From Ianthella basta (Eukaryota > Porifera > Demospongiae > Verongiida > Ianthellidae): a stretch of 64,000 nucleotides of DNA. Below are positions 48,993 through 64,000 of the stretch, piece after piece; positions within the stretch are counted from its first letter, which is position 1, and every line of letters begins with the position of its first letter. The translations under genes were made by a program, and so were the position numbers. Below the pieces are notes generated by a model. It did not search any database. It saw only the letters and a program-made list of their open reading frames with translations, and had not been told where the DNA came from. The stretch lies in contig OZ025888.1 of assembly GCA_964019415.1 (NCBI GenBank), forward strand, positions 1,265,383-1,329,382, given 5' to 3'.

Positions 48993-49079
48993 ATTCAGTG
49001 TGATGATCACACCCATTAGCGCTCACACCAAAAGTGTGATTGATCCCACCGTTCATTCGGTGTGATGGTCACACTGAAT
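48993..49079. repeat. Small inverted repeat
   Basis: 'attcagtgtgatgatcacac' on the left and 'gtgtgatggtcacactgaat' on the right are near-perfect inverse copies about 47 bases apart. Two further 'tgtgat'/'atcacac' strings lie between them. A MITE remnant or local hairpin. Confidence 0.7.
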
Positions 49080-49759
49080 CCGTCATTATCGCTATTGCAA
49101 ACCGTGCGCTGCCATTTTCTTGTACAAATGCACAATGTACTAACGTATAATTATGTACAAATGTATGCTTACAGAAATGTGAAGAGATTCATGGACTAAA
49201 TCTGAGTATAGGATTGCACACATTCACTCTAGCACACAATGTGTACATGTATGCACAGCATGCATACTTATATGTCACAAAATGCTTGATCGATCTGCAT
49301 GCACACATACAAGCACATATGCAACAAGTGTTGTTTATAATTACAAATGCATCAACACTTTCACCCAAAGGTCCCCCCCGATACCATTTCAGACTTTTGG
49401 AAGATGATTTGAGACACTAAACCCACTGTACATGTGAGCATCATACTAATAAAGGTTCAAGAGAATGGAAAGTTGTAGCTAGTGTACGCACTGCAAACAT
49501 TTCCTGCATTATAATATACAGACCCCATTGTCGTTCACATGAATGCAGTGTATACCAGGTATGCTACAAATTAAGTGGTAGTACACAAGTATAATGTTGT
49601 ACGTAGGTGATTTCCTGGTCGAAACTAAAATGGCATAGGTGCTGTACAGGGTGTGTGTTTCCTAAACTGTGAACTGAATGAGAGCTTCCAAGTTGAGGGC
49701 AGTTAAAGAAATACTCAGTTTATTGCTTAGGAAACATATTATGTGAGAGTCAACAGTTT

Positions 49760-49857
49760 GAGCACATGTTTCTCATTCAAGACATGTTGCAGTATGTGAG
49801 CACATGTTTCTCATTCAAGACATGTTGCAGTATGTGAGCACATGTTTCTCATTCAAG
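49760..49857. repeat. 38-base tandem repeat, about 2.6 copies
   Basis: The unit begins 'gagcacatgtttctcattca' and ends 'gacatgttgcagtatgt'. Copies start at 49760, 49798 and 49836 (partial), nearly identical. Confidence 0.9.
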
Positions 49858-50355
49858 TTGCTGATTATATTCGAATACATGTTTCCGCACTCAAAACAAC
49901 AGGTCCACATTGCATGTACACAATTCTTATACAATTTATATAACATGGTATTAAGTTCAGAAGTGGCAGTCACACCATTTAAAATGTGGAATGTAGTCAT
50001 TAATTCGAATTCACAGCAATTAGTAGTGTGATTGTCACTCCAAGTTTCTATCAGTGCTGCAGTGATACACATATATATCTCAGAAATGTCACAATATCTC
50101 TTTAAAATTTTGAAATCCGTATATACACTACATTTGACAGTAGATGACCGCTGGCCAGAAAGCACCTCGTTTCTTTCAATATTTTTCGATCCTGGGAACT
50201 TGGCACCACCCTAATCGGATCTCTGGATCCACCACTGACTAATTGCCTCAAAAGACGAAATTTTCGCTGCACTAGGGATGACAAATTTTTAGAGCAAATA
50301 CGGTACATAGTTTGAATCTAGATCTATGCATGCGGGGCAATGTGTACACACAAAA

Positions 50356-50357
<2 letters not shown>

Positions 50358-50440
<83 letters not shown>
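50358..50440. repeat. (TG)n tract
   Basis: About 40 TG units with one GC interruption, just outside the right end of the TIR element. Confidence 0.96.
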
Positions 50441-50442
<2 letters not shown>

Positions 50443-50859
50443 GTACATGTGTGAGTACATGTAAGCTTGTGTGTGTCTTTGCATGCAAGTGTGAGAGGGC
50501 AGTACTAGTAAGTTTGTGCAACATGAATTGTGCACGTGATTCTGTATGTTAAGAAGGAATGAGCCAGCCCTTCTTTATCCACTGCACCCACTGCGCATCT
50601 TACCTATATCTATTAACTATTCTAATGTGTGCTATGTAAGACATTGCAATTGGCTATTACTACATAATAGAACTTTGACTTGTGGTATATACCAGCTCTC
50701 TTTGCCGTTGCCATTGGTAGCTAGCTCTGCAGTATAGAAAGAACTTAGTCTGTCACCTAGCCCTCTTGGCAAGACCTCTATTGACTCAACATTCTGAGTG
50801 AGCACAGGGAGATGCTTTAGTAATTATACAATCCTATATATATAATGTATAATATATAG

Positions 50860-50887
50860 CTATCCAGTGTACATGTACACTGGATAG
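50860..50887. repeat. Perfect 28-base palindrome upstream of R6
   Basis: 'ctatccagtgtaca' is followed at once by its exact reverse complement. It lies about 385 bases before the R6 start codon. It could be a regulatory dimer site or a cruciform-prone relic; no function is claimed. Confidence 0.8.
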
Positions 50888-51271
50888 TGCTCATGCATGC
50901 TGCATGTGCTATATAAGAATAACAAAACATACATCTTGCATGAATGCTTTTGATAGGCTTAGACTGTCGGCTAGTATGGTGTGTGATGACTTGGAATCGT
51001 ATAGTTATGTAATCCCTTCTCTGGTTCATGTGCAGAAGCTGGCATGTGTACAGCACATGGCTGTTGAGCAAGTATAGGAAGTCACAATTCAATTATCCAC
51101 AAGGGAGGTCCCGAGTAAAGTGAATGTGGTTTTGTGAACAATGTCATTATGAAATAGGACACTATACAGTCAATACTACTTCCTACAGCTCCAATAGTGG
51201 CCATATAGCAGCTGTAAAAACAAATTATGCTATTCAGGACCATCACTGCTCACACTGTGGAGGTAACTACA

Positions 51272-54200
51272 ATGAAGAAATTGCTGTTTATTTTGTACTG
51301 GATTGCCGCTCTGCTCCTAACTGGACTAGTGGCCAACACTGAGGCTCAGTGTAAGAACAGTACCAATGTGTATTATATGATTGAGCAGTAACAGATACTT
51401 ACTGGCCTAAATAATAATAGCTATATAGATAGCTGTGCTATGGCTATATTGGTATAGCCAAACTCTGGTATATACATAGACCTGCATGGCTTATCAGTCA
51501 GTTCTCCCTATACCATACATGCAGGTTCATTCCCTGATGTCAATGTAACAAATGGTAGTGATCTGGTCTTGGAATGTGTGGACACTGGTCCACTAATATG
51601 GTCCGGCTATTCTTCGCTTGGTAGTCAGAGTCAGAGTTTCACCATACCAAGCAATGATACTGAAGTGGAGACGTCTTGGTTGATAATCAGGAGTGTAGAA
51701 AATTCTGTCTCTGATGTCACTTGTTCAAGAGAGCACGAGGGAAGAACTGCTTGCTCTTATTCAGTAAATGTTATCAGTAAGTCAAGTCTGCACGTGTGAA
51801 TAGTGAGCATTACAACCTGATTTACATTATGCATACATATGACATTCAGCCCATGTCACTAGCACTTTTCAGATTCTTGCTTCTTGCATGACTCAAGTGC
51901 ATAAGACTTGAAGATTGCACTGTAACTGTATAGCCATGGTTGCCCATGTTTTTAAAGTTATTATGTGTAGATATATAGGGTGGCAATGTATGCCAGCCAA
52001 AGAGAATAATGCTTAATTTCATTCAATGATTTATAATTATACTAGAATTACAAGTGATACTGTTGGCATTGTCTCCACCTATTCTTTAAAGGTATTCCTA
52101 CAAATGTGCTCATCACTAACCCATGGCCAGGACTCCCTACAAACAACACTGTGCAGTTGGGGTACTCTGCCACACTGTCTTGTTCTGCCTCTGGCACTGC
52201 CCCCCTTCAATACCAGTGGTACCACAATGGTGCCACCATACCTGGTGCCACCTCTACTACCTATACGGTGACTTCTGCTCAGTTCAATGATACAGGGGTG
52301 TACACTTGTGAGGTGTCCAACTGGGCAGGGAGGAGCAGTGGAACATACACACTGAGAGTGCAAGGTATAACTGCAGCCACTTGGTTGGTGTGCATCCCTC
52401 ACACTACGCTGTTCATGGAGTAACTCTAGAGATGACACAATTTAAAGAATGAGACCTATTGGCCGATTAATTTACTTTGCATCTGTTGCAAAATCATGCC
52501 ATTATTTCTAAATGTGCCAGCTTGAGCAGATGTTTTGGTCCCTTCGTACAGGCCCACCAACTGTGAATGCGATAACAGTGAATGGAAGCACTGTTTTGGG
52601 AGGAGTTGTTTATGCACCTAATGGTACAAAGAGTACTTTTGGTTGTGTTGTGAGTGGCACGTCTTCTCTAAGAACCTCTTGGTCACTACAGACTAAAGGA
52701 GGAGAGATGAACAGAAGTGATTCAAACTTCAGTAGCACCCTTTCAGAGAATGATGAAGGGAACTACACATGTTCAGTGGTCTACGAAATAGGATGTCTCA
52801 ATGACAGTGCTACAATCATAGTGAAAGTGTTTGGTAAGCACATCAACTCAAATAGTTTGCTACCACTCGCACACCACATAATCTTAAGCCTAGGTTGCAT
52901 GTGAACAGATTTTCCAGAAGCAGTGCAAGCAGAATGCATATGTGAAAGAGGCTGGGGGGGTGGGGTCGGGTGGGTAGGAGCAGGGTCACAAAGGTACAGA
53001 ACTAAAAACTATGAGAAAATCATCATAAAATTAATGTATGTGATACATAACAGGATCAACCAATCAGTTAAATGATTCAGGAAATTTAGATGAGCAATAC
53101 TGCAACTTCATGAAAGAGTAAGGGGTGCAGGATGTTTTGGCTCGAGAGCCTTTGTCAACTGTTTACAGTATTGTCCATCCAATTTTCCTGAATCTACAAA
53201 CGCATCTATGAGCCTCTACCGAATCACAGTTAACTGATTGCAGGACATTTTGTAGATGGCAAAAGAATAGGAGGCCAGAACATTCTGAAATATATAGGTG
53301 ATTGATAAATTCTACCATGTGCCTATAATTCTGCCACTCATGATCTGCACACCTTATCGATCTACTGTATGTAGCAATAAGATTTCTACATAGACCAGCA
53401 TCTACTTTTTACTCTGAGGGAGCATGTTGCTTTCTGCCTCTGATCAGGTCCTATCACTTTGACATCTGCTACAATGACGGCACTGGAGCACAATGAGAAT
53501 GAAACTGTTACACTGAGGTGTACCTTCTTCAAAGACCCAGATGACCCAGACCCTTTCCCGCAAGTTACATGGAATGGACCTTCATTTGATGCTACAAACA
53601 CTGCCACTCAGACTAACTCCAGCAACTATGAGAGCAACGTCACTTTCTCAGCTACCAGACAGCACCATGGCTTGTTCACCTGTTTCGTGAATGATGTTAG
53701 AGTCGGAATTATCAAGGCAAAGTTTCATTTGACTGTTTTCTGTGAGTTTCCACATGTACAGTAACTTGATCCAGGAAACTTTTGTTTCGTGCTATTAATT
53801 TAGCTAGATCAAATTACACTCTCTTCTAACAGATCCTCCCACTAATATTACACTACACCAAGCTACCACCCCGGTCTTCAATGGCTCCTCCACTAATTTC
53901 ACGTGCACTGGCCACAGCCGACCATGCCCTGAGTTCACCGTGACAAGGACTCTTCTGGACAGGACAATCAGCACCACATTTGGACCCACCTTTGTGCTAC
54001 GGCCGTCCTCCAAGGAGGAGCTTGGGAAGAATTTGCTGACCTGCTCTGCTACCAACTCACAATACACTACACCTGTACATTCAGCAACCCTCAATATCAC
54101 AATCAGGGGTGAGTAAATACTTGCTTCTTTGTGTGAAGTGTATGGCACAAGCCTGCAATGGAGATTGAGTACTGCACTAGTTGTAGGTCAATCTTATACA

Positions 54201-57200
54201 TATATAGGTGCTCCTGAAAAGGTGAATTCAAGTTCTGAATCAATTCAAGTGACAAGCAGATCATTCACAAGTGTGTCAGTGCAGTGGACCCAGCCACAGG
54301 ACAACTATGATACAATTCAGTATTATCAGATTCGCCTAGGAGAGTGTGAAACTAATAACCACTCTCATAGTCCATGTCAGCTTGTCATCCCCCAACCAAA
54401 TCAGTCCAATTCCACTTCTCACACTCTGAGCAGCCTCAGCCCATTCACAACCTATACATTGGAGATAGCAGCATACAATAGAGTTGGTCTTGGACCCTAC
54501 TCCAATGCTGTTGTAATACAGACAGTTCAACAAGGTTAGTTTTATAAAGCTAGCAGTGACCACATGCCATGCTTGCATGCATTTGCATGTCAGACATTAT
54601 GTGTGGTACCATCAATTGTTAATACAGTTGGGTATAAGAGAGATAGAAGATATCAATCAAACATGTGTAAAGATGATATGAATTTCTCCCTCAGATGAAG
54701 CCACTGTGAAGAATTTTACTGCTTATCCTCAAGGAGGCACTGTTCTCCTCCAATGGCATGCTGATATGAACATTACACAGACTAACACTACATTCCGTTA
54801 CTTCCACTTGACTCGTCAGCATCAGGGATCTTTTGAAGAAGAGAATGTCACACTTTCTTTGAATGATGCCCCATGCCACAACAGCACCACACAGACAAGC
54901 TTCTGCTATGAGTGGGATGGATTTGCAGCTGGTGCAGTCTATTCTGTATGGATTGAGATTGTGTACTCCTATCCAGCCACTGGAGGAAGAGTGTCTCTTA
55001 CAGTGACCATCCCAACAGGTGTGCATGGTATTAGCGGAATTGTATGTGTAAATGCATAGCTTAATCCAGTTAACAGATGTAAAACGTTTCGACCACGAGG
55101 GTCTTCATCAGTTACAAACAATTTTGTAATGGTCAGTTTTGTAACTAATGAAGACCCTTGTGGTCGAAATATATTTACTGGAACTGGACCTACAGCTACA
55201 TGAATGCACAAAAGCGCTCCATAAATTTGCTAGACAACGTAGCATGAGCCTCTACCACATTAACAGATGTAAGAACAATGGATTTGTGCATACTTTGTAA
55301 TATCCTCCTCTATGCCATTGAGTGAGCATTGTGTACTCACAATAATATCACAAGAAAGTTCACTGGACCACAGTCACTCCTTCATGCATGTTAACTGACA
55401 TGAATCCAAGTTCATCCGAGTTCTTGTTGTGTGTTTCTTCATTATGCACCATCACAGGAGCATCCATGGTAACCGCAGTGATCACTGGCACATTTGTGGG
55501 CGTGGTTTTGGCAGTGTTAGCAGTGGTTCTGGTTGCACTCACTCTGTTTCTGGTTCTAAGGAGGAGGTGGAGGAGAAAGGGGTGAGTGTGGCTTGTGTTA
55601 CAAAGTAGAGGCTTGAAGGTATAATGTAATCATCATGCAGTGGATGTCTTGAAAAAGAGCACTATGCATGTGAATGCTTGATGAATAGAGGCCCAGTCCT
55701 CTCTTCAATTCCAATCATTTGTGGCTTGTTCTCATTCAAACCCAGCTTCTGTACAAAATGAGCAGATTTATTTCTATATTAATTTTTGTTTCATATAGAA
55801 CTGCTAATTATGTACCTGTTCTGTTTGTTGCTGTGGCAACACATAAAGTAGCTGCCCACTGAAAACCCACACTTAGAGGTCTTTCTAGAAGGTGGGATTT
55901 GTGAGAAGTTGCCACATCTATATACAATTTGATCTAGACCAAATGGCCAGTGACACCCATTCGCCTCACAGCAGCTTCTTTGTTCTCCAGTACAATCCAA
56001 ATTCCAGCCTTAATCAGCTGATGTAAGCGGTAGCAGGATCCTGAAAAATTGCTGCTTCAGTGAGAACTGAAATCAGTACTTACCATGGCTCCAATCCACA
56101 CCTCAGATGTCGACGAAGCCCAGTAGCCAACCTATAGCATTGTTAGGCACCAATTAATTGCATGAGGCCTGTGGTTAACCCACAGTGGTTCTGGAGACAT
56201 GATGCAGAGATGGTAGTTAATATTCATCATTCCATAGCTCCGGGAAAGTCCTACACAAGGCTGTAGTCCTATCACTTGACTGCACTGCCTGCTGGGTCGG
56301 GTCTTTTGGCTGCATGGCCGGGTTCCTTCTCGATGCCTTTTGGGATAAGGGAGTGCAGAAAGAGAACTTTTGCAAGTTATTTACCAGTTAGCTATAATTT
56401 ATAAGCCTCAAATATAGAATTTTACATTATAGCAAGTGCTGCCAAACTGTCACTTAGTGTCATACAAAAATGCATGGTATAAGCAGTAATATAACATTGA
56501 ATTATCTAAAAATGTTATGCAATAATAATGAACAGAAAGTCAACAGTCACTACATGCTCTACTTCACTGTCCTTCAAATGCACATGCACAGAAGCACAAA
56601 CTTGAATGAAGATATTGGCATAACAGCTGTAAAACTGGGGACAGTCGACAACAATGGGAACGAAGGAAGCAACGTATACTTGGACAGAGTTGACACCATC
56701 AGATATTCAAGGTCTGGTACCGCTGGAGGTGAAGGTGTCTATGAACCCTTATGCATGGACATGGCTGTTCACCACAGCCGCTGCGATCACACGCAAGAGA
56801 CTGAGAGAGAACATGATGGTGGGTATGCTCCTTTGGACATCACCAAATTACAAGATGCAAAGTACGCAGTGCCAGTGGTAGGGGAAACACCCGGGGAAAA
56901 GACTGAGTACGCCAACAGCCAGGGGATAGATGATCCCGAGTATGCTGTGCTTGTAGATACAAGAGCAGAGAAAGCCGAACTGCATGAGAGTAAGACGGGT
57001 CCAACTGCCTTAGAACAAGGAGCTGAAATAGATAGGAACTCCACTGGATATGCTAACACAGGGTTTGCATCCAGCGTAGACAGTCACAAAGGTGCTACTC
57101 ATAAAGCTAATTGGAGGCAGCACTTCCCCAAAATGACCATGAAAGGAAAGGCAAATCAGAGCTCACCCACCACGGCCAAGCCTAAGAAGCCAAAGCAACA

Positions 57201-57555
57201 CTCAGGAAGCATACCAACAGTTGCAGCCGATGATAACATTGTGGTGAAGTCAGGAGTGGATGGAGAAGCTGCACCCTCAGTGGTTATTGAAGAGGACCAA
57301 CCAGCAACAAAGGAGAAATGTGGCAAGAAGCCTCTCCTCCCAAAGCATGTGACTACAGCCAGTGCTACTCTTCCTTCCAGTGCTAAGGGAAAGACCCCTG
57401 CATCCACTGCTGCTCTTCCATCCAACCCCAAGGGAAAGACTCTTGCTTCTCCACTGGCCACGAAAAAGACACCAGCAAAGGATGGAGGATCTTCCTCTAC
57501 AGGCAAAGTTTCCGTGGCCGAGCTTGCTAGGAGATTGGAGAAGGGAAAAAAGTGA
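51272..57555 (+). CDS. R6: Ig(5)-FN3(2) single-pass receptor, lacks Ig3
   Basis: Ten exons: 51272-51350 signal peptide (MKKLLFILYW...); 51525-51776 Ig1; 52092-52364 Ig2; 52552-52833 Ig4-type; 53448-53741 Ig5; 53833-54108 Ig6; 54208-54534 FN3A; 54695-55018 FN3B; 55458-55581 transmembrane; 56592-57555 tail. They join into 1064 residues. No Ig3 exon (the ILPRTGS type) is found in the 187-base intron between Ig2 and Ig4. The membrane helix is followed by RRRWRRKG. The tail is the most divergent: the module reads VYEPLCMDMAVHHSR, so the HSYS tyrosine is lost. Motifs GYAPLDI, EYANSQG, EYAVLVD and GYANTGF remain, and the end is the canonical VAELARRLEKGKK. AATAAA lies 171 bases after the stop. R6 is the last receptor before the convergent RhoGAP gene. 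Confidence 0.88.
55082..55171. repeat. Short foldback element in an R6 intron
   Basis: Arms of about 34 bases: 'gaccacgagggtcttcatca' on the left pairs with 'aatgaagacccttgtggtcg' on the right. The intron lies between the FN3B and transmembrane exons. The strings recall the 'gaccaga..ctggtcttcttc' ends of Penelope-like elements, but no coding part is present. Confidence 0.7.
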
Positions 57556-58247
57556 AAGTGCCTACTGTATTTCCCTTCTTGATCACAGACACATTTAATA
57601 CTCTGTAATAATTATAGGTATATAATTACAGCAAAAACAAGTGTAGACCAAGGTCTAGTTTGGAGTGCCTATGTGTGCTTGTGTGCATATAATAATTATT
57701 ATATAACGTGTGCCTATCTGTGTATAATAAACTTCATTTTCCTGTTTGATAATAATTTGTAACATTAACAAGTGTTGCACTATAATTTACTTATAATAAT
57801 TGTGAAGTGAGAATATAAATCTTAATGCAAAATGTTTAAAGGCTTTAATGTGAGGTGGTTATTGCAACAGTTATTATTTTATTGACAGCATGCACTCACT
57901 TGCAGGGACATAGCTTGCTATACATATTATATTGCACTGTAACTAGGTTGATTCCATGAGCATGTGGGTGTGCGTGTATGTGCATACACATGTGCATGTA
58001 GTATGCATGTGACATTGTAACTATGTGATAGGCAGGAGCATACATGTGTTCATACAGTATATGACAGAGGGGCCTGTCCCTATGTGTTCACACATAGCAT
58101 GTGCAGTGTCCAGCATTGACTTGAACAAAACAATTTTATGATCCCAAAATAATTCTCAATGCAACAGGTTAGCAGCAGTCATGCACATAAAATGCTTTAC
58201 GTGTAACTTCATTAAATTATGGATACATCAAAGTTTTGTGAAATGTG
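57556..58247. other. Convergent 3' spacer between R6 and the RhoGAP gene
   Basis: No gene is seen. The two transcripts would end here, R6 near 57750 and RhoGAP near 58240. The sequence is AT-rich with TG-like runs near 57960-58000. Confidence 0.6.
57726..57731 (+). terminator. AATAAA poly(A) signal of R6
   Basis: AATAAA lies 171 bases after the R6 stop codon on the same strand, in AT-rich DNA with TG-rich sequence nearby. Confidence 0.6.
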
Positions 58248-58253
58248 TTTATT
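58248..58253 (-). terminator. AATAAA poly(A) signal of the RhoGAP gene
   Basis: The + strand 'tttatt' reads AATAAA on the - strand, 204 bases after the RhoGAP stop codon. Confidence 0.55.
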
Positions 58254-58456
58254 GCAGAATTTAATACACACCACTTGTTTGGATAGCATGCGTAAAAATT
58301 GTACAGACACAAACAACAGAATTCATTGCATGAAGGGAATCACACATGATGGAAGCATACACACAGATTAATAGATTAATATTAGAAATACCCATAATTA
58401 TATTCAAATTCAAAATACAAATGCAAAAAATTATTCCAGAAAAATTGTGAAACACT

Positions 58457-64000
<5,544 letters not shown>

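Larger units (their letters stand above)
48419..50237. mobile_element. hAT-like element nested in the TIR element
   Basis: The ends are CAGTGGCGGATCCAGAG on the left and its inverse with one mismatch (CTCTGGATCCACCACTG) on the right, a layout usual for hAT-type termini. The 8-base flanks ('ctaaattt' and 'actaattg') are similar but not identical, so the target-site duplication is not proven. The 1.8 kb interior has no transposase reading frame that I recognise. It does contain a small inverted repeat (48993-49079) and a 38-base tandem repeat (49760-49857). Confidence 0.7.
47894..50305. mobile_element. Terminal-inverted-repeat DNA transposon (non-autonomous)
   Basis: The left end 'taccgtatccgctctaaaaa' and the right end, read on the - strand, 'taccgtatttgctctaaaaa' match over about 28 bases with a few differences. 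Inside the left part, 'attcgtc'/'tttccgtc' strings recur, and a tight hairpin with 11-base arms sits at 48111-48133 ('agccaacagcg'). No transposase is recognisable. The element has been split by the nested insertion at 48419-50237. Confidence 0.7.
47588..51271. other. Spacer between R5 and R6, mostly transposon-derived
   Basis: Apart from about 300 bases after R5 and about 800 bases before R6, the spacer is occupied by nested elements (47894-50305) and a TG tract (50358-50440). The region just upstream of R6 holds a perfect 28-base palindrome (50860-50887). No gene is recognised. Confidence 0.65.

Overview
This window is eukaryotic and metazoan. The genes are split by many short introns (about 70-800 bases) with GT..AG borders. 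Long TG/AC tracts, tRNA-derived repeats, LINE-type reverse transcriptase fragments, a Penelope-like element and hAT-like terminal repeats sit between and inside the genes. The best-supported single-copy gene is an animal-type RhoGAP. AT-rich introns full of 'ataattat' strings, compact genes and immunoglobulin/fibronectin receptors outside any known vertebrate or arthropod family suggest an early-branching animal. A sponge is my best guess, at low confidence.

The dominant content (about 1.1-57.6 kb, + strand) is a tandem array of six paralogous type I membrane receptors, called R1-R6 here. The full plan, seen in R2 and R3, is: signal-peptide exon, six immunoglobulin-like exons (Ig1-Ig6), two fibronectin type III exons (FN3A, FN3B), a transmembrane exon, and one large exon for a tyrosine-rich, lysine/proline-rich cytoplasmic tail. 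All extracellular exons begin and end in phase 1, so domains can be lost or gained without breaking the frame. The spliced models close exactly: R1 585, R2 1154, R3 1272, R4 1341 and R6 1064 residues. R1 (1101-4856) is an internally deleted form with only Ig6 and FN3A. R2 (8955-15381) and R3 (17574-23722) are complete. R4 (29495-40860) has a third FN3 exon and two introns invaded by transposons. R5 (43879-47587) is a pseudogene with several frameshifts and no Ig2-Ig6. R6 (51272-57555) lacks Ig3. A solo tail relic (6047-6740) lies between R1 and R2.

The spacers hold duplicated flanks. The R1 and R2 upstream regions are paralogous. The spacer after R2 recurs in inverted orientation upstream of R4, and that copy is interrupted by a 5'-truncated Penelope-like element with a GIY-YIG domain. 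Between R5 and R6 lies a 2.4 kb terminal-inverted-repeat element with a 1.8 kb hAT-like element nested in it.

On the - strand, converging on R6, 58457-64000 carries the 3' part of a RhoGAP gene of the ARHGAP22/24/25 type: GAP domain, linker, coiled coil and an acidic C-terminus. Its 5' part lies outside the window. One GAP exon has an apparent one-base deletion.

Taken together, the array looks like a fast-evolving surface-receptor cluster (deletion, exon duplication, gene conversion-like identity, pseudogenes) whose tails carry tandem YxPL and YANx phosphotyrosine-type motifs. A role in cell adhesion or self/non-self recognition is an inference from architecture and genomic behaviour, not something the sequence proves.
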